Origin: an uncultured cyanobacterium | Lineage (GTDB): Bacteria > Cyanobacteriota > Cyanobacteriia > Cyanobacteriales > FACHB-T130 | Direction of reading: 5' to 3' | Assembly: GCA_936920195.1 (NCBI GenBank) | Contig: CAKZHE010000098.1 | Span: 34,332-98,331 of the forward strand | DNA length: 64,000 nt | In this document: positions 1-9,212 of the stretch, in pieces | Layout of the letters: every line of letters starts with the position of its first letter | Position numbering within the stretch: position 1 is the stretch's first letter | The notes under the pieces: model-generated | Told to the model about the DNA's origin: nothing | Databases searched by the model: none | Seen by the model: only the letters and a program-made list of their open reading frames with translations | Made by a program: the position numbers and the translations under genes

Positions 1-231
1 TAAGGTAATGGGGCCATTAAAACGCACCTCTGCTTTCCCGGCTAGCAACTCTTCTAGATATCTTGCCCCTTGTTTAGCAGTAGTGTAATGAATTGGCGTT
101 TCTGGACTCATTTCGACAATTTCCCCGGCGAGTAACTCTACCCGGCGATCGCGCAGAATGCCTACAGCAATCATCTGATGATAGTCGTTGACAGACCATT
201 TGGCTAGGGTCTTCATTGCTGAATTACTCAT
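1..231 (-). CDS. Uma2 family (DUF820) protein, N-terminal part, cut by window edge
   Basis: The minus strand is open from an ATG at 231 to the window edge, giving 77 residues that begin MSNSAMKTLAKWSVNDYHQM and contain the pattern RRVELLAGEIVEMSPETPIH. This is the usual N-terminal part of Uma2 (DUF820) proteins, predicted PD-(D/E)XK-fold nucleases that are greatly expanded in cyanobacteria and whose substrates are unknown. The catalytic part lies outside the window. It sits 42 bp downstream of a DUF2227 gene on the same strand and may be co-transcribed. Family assignment is from recognised sequence pattern; whether the full gene is intact cannot be seen. Confidence 0.8.
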   Translation of the reverse strand, partial: MSNSAMKTLAKWSVNDYHQMIAVGILRDRRVELLAGEIVEMSPETPIHYTTAKQGARYLEELLAGKAEVRFNGPITL

Positions 232-273
232 AGTTCTTACCAACCTAAAAATGGCCTAACTCCGCTAATTTAG

Positions 274-855
274 CTAATATTTTATCCGCTTTTTCCGCTG
301 GCGGGTTTTGGGAATAGGTTTCTGAGCAGCAATTTTTTTTCGTTTGATTTGCCGATTTTTAAACCGTTTATAGGTAGAACTGCCCCAATCGCTCAAAGAG
401 TGGCTCATTGCGCCCAATTCCAAGCCGATGTAGACTGCTAACCATTCCACAGGATGTTGGAAAAGCGATCGCTGAACTTCTTGAACTAAATATTGCCATT
501 GCCACCCAGTACCCCAGAAAATCTGAGCAATACCACAGACAAATATTGCTACTAATGCCAGCCAGCTAGCTAAATACAAGATTCGCAGGGTTGTCCCAAT
601 GACAAAACCGTGAGATAAAAATGACCGATGGCGCAACCTCTTTTGGTAGGGTATCCAGAGTATCCGCAACCATCCCCAGCGCTGGAACTGTCGGGAGTAA
701 ATATCCAAGTCTGGGCCAAACATTAACCCGCTGAACAAAAACCCGCCAGATACTAGCAAAGTCAAATTGCCGCTCTGGGTATTGACAAAAGTCACTCCAG
801 CTACTATGGGCAAGCTCCATAAAGTTATGCGATCGTGGGTACGACCAGATGGCAT
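274..855 (-). CDS. DUF2227 family putative metal-binding protein
   Basis: A 193-residue protein with the features of cyanobacterial DUF2227 'metal-binding' proteins: an N-terminal HDRIT motif, a GPDLD motif near residue 47, HRSFLSHG near residue 77 and SHSLSDWGSS near residue 155. The conserved His/Asp residues are thought to bind metal, and the hydrophobic stretches (about 13-45 and 88-115) indicate a membrane protein. The overall fold recalls membrane-bound metal-dependent hydrolases (YdjM-like). The basic C-terminal tail, rich in Lys and Arg, probably faces the cytoplasm. Function is unknown. It starts 44 bp from the divergently transcribed tRNA-Val, so the promoter must lie in that short gap. 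Confidence 0.75.
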   Translation of the reverse strand: MPSGRTHDRITLWSLPIVAGVTFVNTQSGNLTLLVSGGFLFSGLMFGPDLDIYSRQFQRWGWLRILWIPYQKRLRHRSFLSHGFVIGTTLRILYLASWLALVAIFVCGIAQIFWGTGWQWQYLVQEVQRSLFQHPVEWLAVYIGLELGAMSHSLSDWGSSTYKRFKNRQIKRKKIAAQKPIPKTRQRKKRIKY

Positions 856-899
856 TTTTTTTAAAAGTCTGCTATATTAGATTAACGTGCATGAAACAC

Positions 900-971
<72 letters not shown>

Positions 972-993
972 TCCCTCTCTCTATATTTGGTAG

Positions 994-2334
994 CTAAGGA
1001 ATATTAGCCACACTAGCGCTAGTTCTTGCCAGAACTATGTATTGAGAGTTGTCCGCGAAGTTGTCCGCGAAAATATGTCTGGCAGTCGAGGACTGCTGTT
1101 GATGTAGGTTCTTTTGAATTTTGCGGCGAATATCGCGGATATTCCAACCAGTTAGTTGGGCTAGGGTTTGAGCTTCTTGTTCTTGGCGATCGCGCACTGA
1201 TTTCTGATAATTATTCGCTGCTTCGCATTTCATTTCCCCAGTAAAAGGATGTTGCAAAATATAGCGTCCTTGGAAGAATTCGCTATTGCCAGTTTCTTGG
1301 AAAATCAAGTCTTCTGGGAACTTATTGCGAGTATAACGAACGTGGAGGCGAGTGATAAAGGTATCGGAATAGGAATCAGAATTGAGCCAAAATACCCCGG
1401 CTTCTTTCAGTTCTTCTGGATTCAGAGGATCGGCGGAACAAGGATCGCAACTACCAATATTCCAAGCATATTCTAGAAAAGCTACTTTTTTATCTTCTCG
1501 TTCATAGTTGTTCTGGAACATGGCTTTATAAAAATCGCCAAATTCATCTTTGACAAATAGAGGAACTGTCGAATTAGAAGGAACTTTTACTGTCCGATAA
1601 TTGGTTAGCTCTATTTGACCTTTAGGCGATAGCAGATAGACAATTACATCCTGTTCGCTTTGAGAATTAATTGTGCCTAAGCGAATCGGCAGCATGAATT
1701 TGGCAGTGTTATAGGAAATTTGTAAAGGGCGTAAAAATTGATTGCCAGATTCGTCAAACTGCTCTAAATTAACTTTGGCAACAAAGAATTTCATGTTTTG
1801 GCGAATGTAGGGGCGAAATAGCCGTCTAGCATTGCGAGGAATTTTGTAGCCATTCTGATTTAACCAAGTTTCTAAACCGTTAGATTCTTTGGCACTGAGA
1901 ATGACAATATCGTATTCTCCGACAGTAAATTTGGCTTCAACTGTCACGCCTAAAGAATTTTCTCCTCTTTCGTTTCTGCGTTGACTGGCAGATTCTGTGA
2001 TACTAGAAGGTGGAGCGGGATAAACTTGAGGAGCGCTAAACGCATCTAATCTTTCAATGATTTTGGGGTTGCTAACGCGGACTTGTTCTTGTTTAATTAC
2101 TGAGGGAACAGGAACGACTAAAGCAAAGTCTTTGACATCGCCTTGATAGTCATTTGCCATAGTTAGAACGGTGCGATCGCCATCTCTGGCTAACACAACT
2201 TGCGAAGCTTTATTATATAGTTTGGCATCGGCTTTGGAAACATAAAATCCGCAAAATGCCCAAGCATTTGGGGCAAAGCATAAAGTGAGTAAAACGGCAA
2301 TTATGGAAATGAGTAAAGATTTAAATGATCGCAT
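994..2334 (-). CDS. DUF2330 exported protein, paralogue 1
   Basis: A 446-residue protein with a signal peptide (hydrophobic core about residues 8-25, cleavage likely after AWA) followed at once by [18 protein letters not shown], the start of DUF2330. A CDPC motif lies at residues 296-299 (a CxxC of possible redox or metal role). It is the last of three tandem paralogues on the minus strand behind an RnfD/NqrB-like gene. Compared with its sisters it lacks the LVEYFD segment after FSAP, and its C-terminus diverges, ending in a stretch with two copies of F-A-D-N made by a 12-bp in-frame tandem duplication near 1047-1072. Function is unknown; periplasmic or lumenal location is inferred. Confidence 0.85.
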   Translation of the reverse strand: MRSFKSLLISIIAVLLTLCFAPNAWAFCGFYVSKADAKLYNKASQVVLARDGDRTVLTMANDYQGDVKDFALVVPVPSVIKQEQVRVSNPKIIERLDAFSAPQVYPAPPSSITESASQRRNERGENSLGVTVEAKFTVGEYDIVILSAKESNGLETWLNQNGYKIPRNARRLFRPYIRQNMKFFVAKVNLEQFDESGNQFLRPLQISYNTAKFMLPIRLGTINSQSEQDVIVYLLSPKGQIELTNYRTVKVPSNSTVPLFVKDEFGDFYKAMFQNNYEREDKKVAFLEYAWNIGSCDPCSADPLNPEELKEAGVFWLNSDSYSDTFITRLHVRYTRNKFPEDLIFQETGNSEFFQGRYILQHPFTGEMKCEAANNYQKSVRDRQEQEAQTLAQLTGWNIRDIRRKIQKNLHQQQSSTARHIFADNFADNSQYIVLARTSASVANIP

Positions 2335-2335
2335 A

Positions 2336-2412
2336 ATAGGGGGAAAAGGGAACAGGGAATTGGGAATTAGGGATTGGGAATTGGGAATTGGGAATTGGGA
2401 ATTGGGGATGAA
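2336..2412. repeat. Short tandem repeat, GGGAATT-type
   Basis: The gap between DUF2330 paralogues 1 and 2 is nearly all an imperfect tandem array of GGGAATT(GGGAATT) units (AATTCCC on the transcribed strand). Such short tandemly repeated repeats are common in cyanobacterial intergenic DNA. No other signal is visible in this gap. Confidence 0.8.
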
Positions 2413-2413
2413 A

Positions 2414-3721
2414 TTATGGTTTCCAAATATCTCGCCAAAATGGTGTCGATTTACTTTGAGTTATCTGAGCTTTACGGCGGAGATCGCGGATATTCCAACC
2501 AGTTAATTGAGCTAAAGTTTGCAATTCTTGTTCCTGGCGATCGCGCACATATTGCTGATAATTATTCGCCGCTTCACACTTCATTTCCCCGGTAAAAGGA
2601 TGTTGCAAAACGTAGCGCCCTTGGAATAGTTGTCCATTAGATGTTTCTTGAAAAATCAAGTCTTCGGGAAATTTATCGCGAGTATAGCGCACGTGCAACC
2701 GGGTAATAAAAGTATTCGCTAAGGCATCAGGATCGAGCCAGAATACCCCCGCTTCTTTTAATTCCTCTCGACTCAAAGGATCGGCAGCACAAGGATCGCA
2801 ACTGCCCATATTCCAGGCATACTCTAGAAAAGCAACTTTTTTATCTTCTCGCTCGTAGGTTTTTTGGAACATGGCTTTATAAAAGTCGCCAAATTCATCT
2901 TTGACAAATAACGGAATTTCCGTATTGGAAGGAATATTGACTGTGCGGTAATTAGTTAGTTCCGCTTGCCCTTGGGGTGATAAAATATAAACGATTAAAT
3001 CCTGTTCGTTTTGAGAATTAATTATTCCTAAACGAATGGGCAACATGAACTTTTTCGATTCATAGGCAATTTGCAAAGGGCGCAAAAATTGATAGCCAGA
3101 TTTATCAAACTCTTTTAAGTTTACTTTGGCAACAAAGAACTTCATATTTTGGCGAATGTAGGGGCGAAATAGCTGCCTAGCATTGCGGGGAATCTTGTAG
3201 CCATTGCGATTTAACCACGTTTCTAAACCGTTAGATTCTTTGGCACTCAAAACAACAATATCGTATTCTCCCACGGTGAATTTAGCTTCGACTGTGACAC
3301 CTAAAGATTTGCCTGTTTCTTCTTGAACTGCGCCACTGGTGGGAGTAACTCCTCCTATTGGTTTGCTTTCAGGGGGAGGTTGACAAGGATCGGGATCGAA
3401 GTATTCTACTAATCGAGGAGCGCTAAAAGCATCTAGTCTTTCAATAATTTTGGGGTTGCCAACATGGACTTGTTCTTGTTTAATGACTGAAGGCACGGGA
3501 ACGACTAAAGCAAAGTCTTCTACTTCACCTTGATAGTCGTTTGCCATGGTGATAATAGTGCGATCGCCATCTCTGGCTAACACAACTTGCGAAGCTTGAT
3601 TATATAGTTTAGCATCGGCTTTGGAAACATAAAATCCACAAAATGCCCAGGCATTCGGGGCAAAGCCAAGAACTAATAAAACGGCGATTATGGAAATGAG
3701 TAAAGATTTGAGCGATCGCAT
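2414..3721 (-). CDS. DUF2330 exported protein, paralogue 2
   Basis: A 435-residue paralogue of the genes on either side, closest to paralogue 1 in its N-terminal two thirds. It has a signal peptide (AWA cleavage region near residue 26) then [18 protein letters not shown], and a CDPC motif at residues 308-311. It keeps the PRLVEYFD segment after FSAP and the C-terminal PFWRDIWK ending also found in paralogue 3, so it is the more complete form. A run of proline and glycine near residues 115-130 differs in every paralogue. It is probably co-transcribed with its neighbours, although a repeat has inserted between it and paralogue 3. Function is unknown. Confidence 0.85.
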   Translation of the reverse strand: MRSLKSLLISIIAVLLVLGFAPNAWAFCGFYVSKADAKLYNQASQVVLARDGDRTIITMANDYQGEVEDFALVVPVPSVIKQEQVHVGNPKIIERLDAFSAPRLVEYFDPDPCQPPPESKPIGGVTPTSGAVQEETGKSLGVTVEAKFTVGEYDIVVLSAKESNGLETWLNRNGYKIPRNARQLFRPYIRQNMKFFVAKVNLKEFDKSGYQFLRPLQIAYESKKFMLPIRLGIINSQNEQDLIVYILSPQGQAELTNYRTVNIPSNTEIPLFVKDEFGDFYKAMFQKTYEREDKKVAFLEYAWNMGSCDPCAADPLSREELKEAGVFWLDPDALANTFITRLHVRYTRDKFPEDLIFQETSNGQLFQGRYVLQHPFTGEMKCEAANNYQQYVRDRQEQELQTLAQLTGWNIRDLRRKAQITQSKSTPFWRDIWKP

Positions 3722-3762
3722 TTATTTCTCCTCATATTTTTACAATTGAAGAATTATAGATT

Positions 3763-3830
3763 CTGTAGGGGCAATCCCCCCGTGGTTGCCCCGTTAAATC
3801 GGGGTAGGCACGGGGGCGCTACCCCTACAG
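3763..3830. repeat. Dispersed palindromic repeat (CTGTAGGGGCAATCC type)
   Basis: CTGTAGGGGCAATCCCCC... pairs imperfectly with ...GGCGCTACCCCTACAG, and the interior also folds (GGTTGCCCCG / CGGGGTAGGC). The same module recurs at 20056, in 35296-35691, near 56150 and at 63740. It lies inside the DUF2330 operon. Confidence 0.85.
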
Positions 3831-3838
3831 ATTTTTAC

Positions 3839-5149
3839 TTAATTCCAAATGTTTCTCCAAAAAGGTTCTGATTGATTTTGAGCCTCATTCACTTTCCGAC
3901 GAATATCGCGAATATTCCAGCTAGTTAATTTTGCCAAGGTTTGAGATTCCTGTTCAAACCGGGCTGGTAAAGAGTTTTGATAAACTTTGCCAGCTTCACA
4001 TTTCATATCCCCCTTAAAAGGATGACGTAAAATATATCTGCCTTGGAAAAACTGCCGATTGGAAGTTTCTTGGAAAATCAAATCTTCGGGAAACTTATCG
4101 CGACTATAGCGCACGTGCAGACGACTAATGAAGACGCTGGGAAAGGCATCTGGTTTGATCCAAAATACTCCAGCTTTTTTCAATTCTTCAAGATTTAATG
4201 GTTCTGCTGAACAAGGATCGCAACTAGCCATGTCCCAAGCATATTCTAAAAAGGCAATATTTCTACCTTCGCGGTTATAAGCGGTTTGAAACATCGATTT
4301 ATAGAAATCACCAAACTCGTTTTTGACAAATAGGGGAACCTCCGCATCAGAAGGAATATTAATTGTCCGATAGTTGGTAATTTCCGCCTGTCCTTGAGGA
4401 GACAGAACATAGACAATCATATCTTGTTCGCCAGTGGCATTAATCATCCCTAGGCGAATTGGTAACATAAATTTAGGGGAACTATAGGCAATTTGCAAAG
4501 GGCGTAATAATTGCGAACCTGTTTTAGCAAACTCGCCTAAATTAACTTTGGCAACAAAGAATTTCATATTCTGGCGAATATAAGGTTGCAGTAGTTGATT
4601 AGCTCCTCTAGGAATTTTATAGCCATTGCGATTCAGCCAATTTGCTAAACCATCTGATTCCTTCGCACTTAGAATAGCAATGTCGTATTCCCCGACGGTG
4701 AATTTTGCTTCTACAGTTACCCCAAAAGCATTACTATCTTTTTTGGCATAACCTCTACTTTGAGTTCGTCCGTTTAAGAATACCCCATCAGAAAATCTGT
4801 CCCTGATACTACAGGGATCTTCATCAAAGTATTCCACTAATCTAGGGGCGCTGAAAGCATCTAATCTTTCAATAACTTTGGCATCGCCGACTTTGACTTG
4901 TTCTTGAATTAACAGCACTGGTACGGGAATCACAATGGCAAAGTCTTTGACATCACCTTGATAATCATTTGCCATTGTTAAAATACTGCGATCGCCATCC
5001 CTGGCAATAATAATCTGCGACGATTTATTATAGAGTTTGGCATCAGCTTTAGAAACATAAAAACCGCAGAATCCCCAAGCATAGGGAGCAAAGCACCAAA
5101 CTGCCATAAAAGCGATGGTTATGGCAGTTAAAATCCGTAAAAGCTTCAT
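3839..5149 (-). CDS. DUF2330 exported protein, paralogue 3
   Basis: A 436-residue DUF2330 protein and the most diverged of the three. The signal peptide ends near AWG, then [18 protein letters not shown] follows; the CDPC motif is at residues 310-313 and the protein ends PFWRNIWN. The start codon lies only 5 bp after the stop of the RnfD/NqrB-like gene, so the two are almost certainly translated from one mRNA. This position suggests it is the ancestral copy, with paralogues 1 and 2 arising by tandem duplication (inference). The reaction is unknown; the link to an electron-transport-like membrane subunit makes a redox or membrane-associated role possible but unproven. Confidence 0.85.
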   Translation of the reverse strand: MKLLRILTAITIAFMAVWCFAPYAWGFCGFYVSKADAKLYNKSSQIIIARDGDRSILTMANDYQGDVKDFAIVIPVPVLLIQEQVKVGDAKVIERLDAFSAPRLVEYFDEDPCSIRDRFSDGVFLNGRTQSRGYAKKDSNAFGVTVEAKFTVGEYDIAILSAKESDGLANWLNRNGYKIPRGANQLLQPYIRQNMKFFVAKVNLGEFAKTGSQLLRPLQIAYSSPKFMLPIRLGMINATGEQDMIVYVLSPQGQAEITNYRTINIPSDAEVPLFVKNEFGDFYKSMFQTAYNREGRNIAFLEYAWDMASCDPCSAEPLNLEELKKAGVFWIKPDAFPSVFISRLHVRYSRDKFPEDLIFQETSNRQFFQGRYILRHPFKGDMKCEAGKVYQNSLPARFEQESQTLAKLTSWNIRDIRRKVNEAQNQSEPFWRNIWN

Positions 5150-5154
5150 AATTG

Positions 5155-6012
5155 CTAAATTTTTGATTCAGTTAACCGGGCAGAAACTAAGTTTTTCTGA
5201 GTTTTTAAAAACCAAGAGAAATTTGGTGCGACCCAAAAACGATCTATGATAATAGTCAGAGGTGCGATCGCAAACAAAGCCCAAAAAACCGCCGTCGGAA
5301 TAAAAAACAAATTCCGCAAAATAAATGCTAAAATGGCAATGGCAGATGCCCAAATAACCCGCCCATTTGGGCTATTAGGAATCGAGCGCGGATCGGTAAT
5401 CATAAACAGGGCAAATAGCCATAAAGAACCGCTACTCAACCGATGCGCCCAAACATCCCAAGTCCAACCCAACCACCAATTTCGCATCCCTTCTAACAAG
5501 GCATAGCTAATTAAAAAAGCGGCGCTGGTATCCCATCTGCCCACCTTTTTTAACACCATCGCCCCCGTACCTGCAAAAATAAATAGATATAACCATTCAT
5601 CTCCCCATTGTCCAGGAGAAACCCAAGCATCGCCAGTTAAAACTAAAGCGGCAATAATGCCAAAATTACCAGGATTAAAAAAGTGTTTGCGATTCACTTG
5701 TAAAACAAATTTACTGCCAATGGCTAAAGTACCTGCCAGCACCATCGTCAAATAGTTATCGGCTCGCAGTAACAAACTTAATCCCAAACCAGTAATCAGA
5801 GCGCTCCGCCAGGAAGATTTCCAGGTAAGATTGAATAAAGAGCGATCTAATTGCCGAGCGACTAATACCCCTAAGCCCTGAACAATCAAACAAGTCGCAA
5901 TTAGCGTTACAATTAATTCTGGTCGTAAAGTCCAGTCTCTCGTCCCAATGCCTAAGAATAGGAAGAAAGAGAGAAAGAGAATTTGGTAATCGCGAGCATC
6001 CTGTAGCAGCAT
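5155..6012 (-). CDS. RnfD/NqrB-like membrane protein
   Basis: A 285-residue, very hydrophobic protein with about eight to nine predicted membrane helices. The segment NRKHFFNPGNFGI near residues 108-120 and the loop TDPRSIPNSPNGR near 205-217 match the NQR2/RnfD/RnfE family (PF03116), membrane subunits of Na+-NQR and Rnf complexes that carry covalent flavin. No other Rnf or Nqr subunit is encoded nearby, so this is a stand-alone family member, not part of a complete complex. It is first in an operon with three DUF2330 genes. Flavin attachment cannot be judged from sequence alone. Confidence 0.75.
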   Translation of the reverse strand: MLLQDARDYQILFLSFFLFLGIGTRDWTLRPELIVTLIATCLIVQGLGVLVARQLDRSLFNLTWKSSWRSALITGLGLSLLLRADNYLTMVLAGTLAIGSKFVLQVNRKHFFNPGNFGIIAALVLTGDAWVSPGQWGDEWLYLFIFAGTGAMVLKKVGRWDTSAAFLISYALLEGMRNWWLGWTWDVWAHRLSSGSLWLFALFMITDPRSIPNSPNGRVIWASAIAILAFILRNLFFIPTAVFWALFAIAPLTIIIDRFWVAPNFSWFLKTQKNLVSARLTESKI

Positions 6013-6103
6013 AGCGGGAGAATAGAAGAACTCCCAAAATTTAACAACAAAGCGATCGCAGTTGGCGATGGTTACATTTTTGGTAACAGGGTAGAGAAGT
6101 TGC

Positions 6104-6271
6104 TATATAGCGCGTCTGAATCGTTATTATAATCGTAGGTTGGGTTGCGCGACAGCAAAACCCAACAAACCACTGATAAATGTTGGGTTTCCACTGTCGT
6201 TTCAACCCAACCTACGGGTATTGCCAGTTAACTGGTAGGCGGTGCGTTACGCTATCGCTAACGCACCCTAC
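6104..6271. repeat. Cluster of three palindromic repeat modules in a 300-bp intergenic region
   Basis: Between the RnfD-like gene and ispH (6013-6315) three modules lie side by side: TATATAGCGCGTCTGAA (6104-6120, the terminus of the composite element seen in full at 35296-35691), an inverted repeat GTAGGTTGGGTTGC/TTCAACCCAACCTAC (6135-6215), and a half copy of the GGTGCGTTACGC/GCTAACGCACC repeat (6235-6271). No coding potential is evident. Confidence 0.8.
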
Positions 6272-6315
6272 TAATACTCACCAATAACCTTAATAAACCC
6301 GCCCCTCAAGAGCAG

Positions 6316-7521
6316 TTAAACTAAAGCTGCTGCCTTGATTTCTAAAATCCGCGCGATCGCATCTTCCACTACTTTATCAGGTGTCGAAGCCCCAGAAGTA
6401 ATTCCGACCACAACTTTGCCTGTCGGCAACCAGTTAGATTGCACTTCCAAAGGCTTCCCTAGGGGTTTATGTTCAATCGCATTGCCAGGAAGAATCCTTT
6501 CGGCACTATCAATATGATAGGAAGGAATGTGCCGCTCGAAGGAAATTTCTTGCAAGTGGGTAGTATTAGAAGAATTGAAACCACCAATCACTACCATCAA
6601 GTCTAATTCTTCGTCTACCAACTTGAACATGGCATCTTGGCGTTCTTGGGTAGCATCGCAAATAGTGTTGAAACTTTGGAAATGCTTGTTTAATTCGGCG
6701 GGATTGTATTTTTTCATCATTGTCCGCTCGAACAATTTGCCAATTTGCTCTGTTTCATTTTTGAGCATTGTGGTTTGATTGGCAATCCCCACTTGTTGTA
6801 AATCTCGATCGGGATCGAAACCAGCGGAACAAGCACGGCTAAACTTAGTTAGGAACTCTGTGCTATCGCCGCCATTTAAAATATAGTTGCAGACATATTC
6901 CGCTTCTGCTAAATTCAACACAATCAGGTATTTATCGGCAAAGGAGCTAGTGGCAATAGTTTCTTCGTGGGAATATTTGCCGTGAATAATCGAGGTGTAA
7001 TTCTTTTTCTTGTGCTTCTCCACCGTATTCCACACCTTAGATACCCAAGGGCAAGTAGTATCCACCATCGTGCAACCCTTCTCTTGCAGGATTTGCATTT
7101 CTTGGACGCTAGCACCAAAGGCAGGTAGAATCACTACATCCTGACTGGCAACTACAGAAAAGTCTTTTTTACCCTCAATAACGGGAATAAATTCTACGCC
7201 CATATCTTGCAACCGCTGATTCACCGACGGGTTATGAATCACTTCATTGGTAATCCAAATTTTTTGAGTAGGGAAATGCTGGCGAGTTTCATACGCCATT
7301 GATACGGCTCGCTCTACCCCCCAACAAAAGCCAAAGGATTCAGCTAGTTTGATGGTGACATCGCCCTGTTGGAGTAGATAATTATTTGCCCGAATTTCTT
7401 GGATGAGGGAACTTTGATATTCCGAATCGAGTACCTTGGCAACTTCGGCTTTATGTCCAAATCCTTGCCGATGGTAGTTGTCTGAGTGGTTTAATGCCAG
7501 TTTAAAAGCTCTTGTATCCAT
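6316..7521 (-). CDS. ispH: 4-hydroxy-3-methylbut-2-enyl diphosphate reductase
   Basis: A 401-residue IspH, the last enzyme of the MEP pathway, which reduces HMBPP to IPP and DMAPP using a [4Fe-4S] cluster; in cyanobacteria electrons come from ferredoxin. The three cluster cysteines are visible as C66 ([12 protein letters not shown]), C157 ([12 protein letters not shown]) and C288 ([12 protein letters not shown]). The HGKYSHEET segment near 180-188 and the SSNTTHL motif near 317 are substrate-binding regions. The length, with the extra N-terminal stretch, is typical of cyanobacterial and plant IspH and longer than the roughly 316 residues of E. coli IspH. The start ATG lies 12 bp beyond the stop of the upstream SGNH esterase gene, so co-transcription is likely. 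Confidence 0.97.
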   Translation of the reverse strand: MDTRAFKLALNHSDNYHRQGFGHKAEVAKVLDSEYQSSLIQEIRANNYLLQQGDVTIKLAESFGFCWGVERAVSMAYETRQHFPTQKIWITNEVIHNPSVNQRLQDMGVEFIPVIEGKKDFSVVASQDVVILPAFGASVQEMQILQEKGCTMVDTTCPWVSKVWNTVEKHKKKNYTSIIHGKYSHEETIATSSFADKYLIVLNLAEAEYVCNYILNGGDSTEFLTKFSRACSAGFDPDRDLQQVGIANQTTMLKNETEQIGKLFERTMMKKYNPAELNKHFQSFNTICDATQERQDAMFKLVDEELDLMVVIGGFNSSNTTHLQEISFERHIPSYHIDSAERILPGNAIEHKPLGKPLEVQSNWLPTGKVVVGITSGASTPDKVVEDAIARILEIKAAALV

Positions 7522-7533
7522 TGTTGTTAACGG

Positions 7534-8391
7534 TTAATTTACTGAATGGGGTTGAAGTTGAGCAAAGATTTGCAAAGCCGAGCGCCAAACTAAGTAACCT
7601 TGAGGATTGAGGTGCAAACCATCCGTACTTAATTCTGGGCGCAAATTCCCTTGAGCGTCGGCAAACAGGGGATACAGGTGCAGATAGTTTGCGCCTTCGG
7701 CAGCAGCTATCTGTTTTAACTGTTGGTTGAGTTGCCGGATGCGGAGATTGGGAATTTTGAGGAGGCGATCGCGTCCTTCCCAAGTTGATTTAGCATCAGC
7801 ATGGGGCAGAATCGACTGCACCACGATTTGCGCCTGGGGATGAATCTGCCGCAGATAGTGGATAATCTGTCGCTGATTTGCTAGCAGTGTCTCATCTTTG
7901 ACTCCCCGAAGCAAGTCATTAATCCCAATCATCACAAAAATTGTTTCCGGCTGAGTGCCATCAAACAAACTCAATCTTTTCAGCAATCCCTTGGAGGTTT
8001 CCCCAGAGATGCCTTGATTTAACCATACCCGTTCTGGGGGTAACAAATCCGTGGGAAACCACAAGCTGAGGGAATCCCCTGCCAACACCGATAAATTTCG
8101 GGGCTGTTGGGTGGCAATTACTTCTGCTTCCTTCCCCAATTGCGCTACCCACTGCTGATAATTTAGCTGATGGCGGGGACCCAACTCCGCTCCTGAAGTC
8201 AGATTTTTCGCTAATAGGGGTAGGCGGCGGTTTTCGGGGGGGGATTGTAGGCTGTTGGGAGCGCTGGCTTGGGAACTAGCCAAAAACCAATTATCCCGTA
8301 AAAGGAGGAGAGCGATCGCCAGCACAAATAACCCGTTTGCCAACAGGGAGAGCAAAACCCAACCAGGTAGTTTCTGAAAGCGCGTGGACAC
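7534..8391 (-). CDS. SGNH/GDSL-type esterase, membrane-anchored
   Basis: A 285-residue hydrolase of the SGNH family. Block I is AGDSLSLW with the nucleophile Ser at 107, the Gly block is NQGISG near 125-130, block III is GINDLL (N158), and block V is DGLHLNPQGY with Asp257 and His260 completing the triad. One membrane helix at residues 11-31 anchors it, with the catalytic domain presumably in the periplasm or lumen. Residues 40-75 form a low-complexity linker. The natural substrate is unknown; members deacylate lipids or deacetylate glycans. It precedes ispH with a 12-bp gap, but no functional link is evident. Confidence 0.88.
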   Translation of the reverse strand: MSTRFQKLPGWVLLSLLANGLFVLAIALLLLRDNWFLASSQASAPNSLQSPPENRRLPLLAKNLTSGAELGPRHQLNYQQWVAQLGKEAEVIATQQPRNLSVLAGDSLSLWFPTDLLPPERVWLNQGISGETSKGLLKRLSLFDGTQPETIFVMIGINDLLRGVKDETLLANQRQIIHYLRQIHPQAQIVVQSILPHADAKSTWEGRDRLLKIPNLRIRQLNQQLKQIAAAEGANYLHLYPLFADAQGNLRPELSTDGLHLNPQGYLVWRSALQIFAQLQPHSVN

Positions 8392-8524
8392 TAGACTGGA
8401 TTTATAGAAAAATACGGGAGCCTGAAAACCGCGTAACTGCTGATTCTCAATATAACCCTTGATTGTTGCACTTAGACTAGAGTTGAGGAAAAATTTGAGG
8501 GTTCAAGGGTATTTGATTATATCT

Positions 8525-8582
8525 GGGGAATTTTTTTAACGCAAAGGGCGCAAAGGGGAGCGCAAAGGACGCAAAGGGAAGA
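8525..8582. repeat. CGCAAAG tandem motif
   Basis: The 8392-8623 gap contains a run of degenerate GCAAAGGACGCAAAGG units (8540-8580), a short-repeat type widespread in cyanobacterial intergenic DNA. Nothing else is recognisable in the gap. Confidence 0.5.
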
Positions 8583-8623
8583 GAAAATGGTAGCTAGTCA
8601 CTAGGAAATCAACATTGATAGAA

Positions 8624-9145
8624 TTAACTTAGAGCTTTCTTTGATTGCACCCAAGCTCGAAAAGCTTTCATAGTTTTATTTCTGCCCTCAATTTTACTCT
8701 GTTCTAAATACTTAGGAATTACCTCAGTTAAGGGAAAGCCTGGAAAATGAGGACTTTCGTCAGATTTGAGATATTGTCCCGACTCTAAGACATTAATTTC
8801 TAGTTTTGTGCCATTAAACCGCCACAGTTCTCCTACTCCTAATACTTGATAATTATTCAAGTGCGTTCGAGAAGTGATATCAATCTCAATTGCTAAATCT
8901 GGCGGGGGATCTACAGTTAAATCAAGGCGATTTTTCCCTCTTACTGCTACTTCGTTCTTGATATAAAAACAGCTATCCGCTTCTAGCCCTTGGCTCATAG
9001 CTTCACTTTTAAAAGTGGTAGAGGCGAGATTCCAGAATTCCATATTAAGTTCTTCTAGCAGTTGTTCGTACATCTGCCAGCTAACATTAGTCATTAGGAG
9101 TTGTTGCCCAGGTGGAACTATGATTTGTTGGAGTGGGATTTGCAT
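8624..9145 (-). CDS. Uma2 family (DUF820) protein with internal deletion
   Basis: A 173-residue Uma2 protein. The C-terminal nuclease-like region is well kept: STTFKSEAMSQG, then RIDLTVDPPPDLAIEID-like sequence with the conserved Asp and Glu, then a Trp-Arg patch. The region that normally lies between the N-terminal SWxxYEQLLEEL and LLEELNMEFW segments is absent, so the two occurrences of LLEEL have collapsed into one. This is in frame, so a protein is still made. Compared with usual lengths of about 190-215 residues it is short by about 40. It may be inactive. It diverges from the debranching enzyme gene with a 67-bp gap. Confidence 0.75.
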   Translation of the reverse strand: MQIPLQQIIVPPGQQLLMTNVSWQMYEQLLEELNMEFWNLASTTFKSEAMSQGLEADSCFYIKNEVAVRGKNRLDLTVDPPPDLAIEIDITSRTHLNNYQVLGVGELWRFNGTKLEINVLESGQYLKSDESPHFPGFPLTEVIPKYLEQSKIEGRNKTMKAFRAWVQSKKALS

Positions 9146-9212
9146 ATTTTTTTGACCAGGTAACAGGGAATATTGCCAGGATTTGCGACAATAGGAAATA
9201 AAGGCATCGTAG

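Noticed and set aside
2285..2595. Two plus-strand frames near DUF2330 paralogue 1
   Set aside because: They come from the GGGAATT tandem array and the antisense of the DUF2330 genes.
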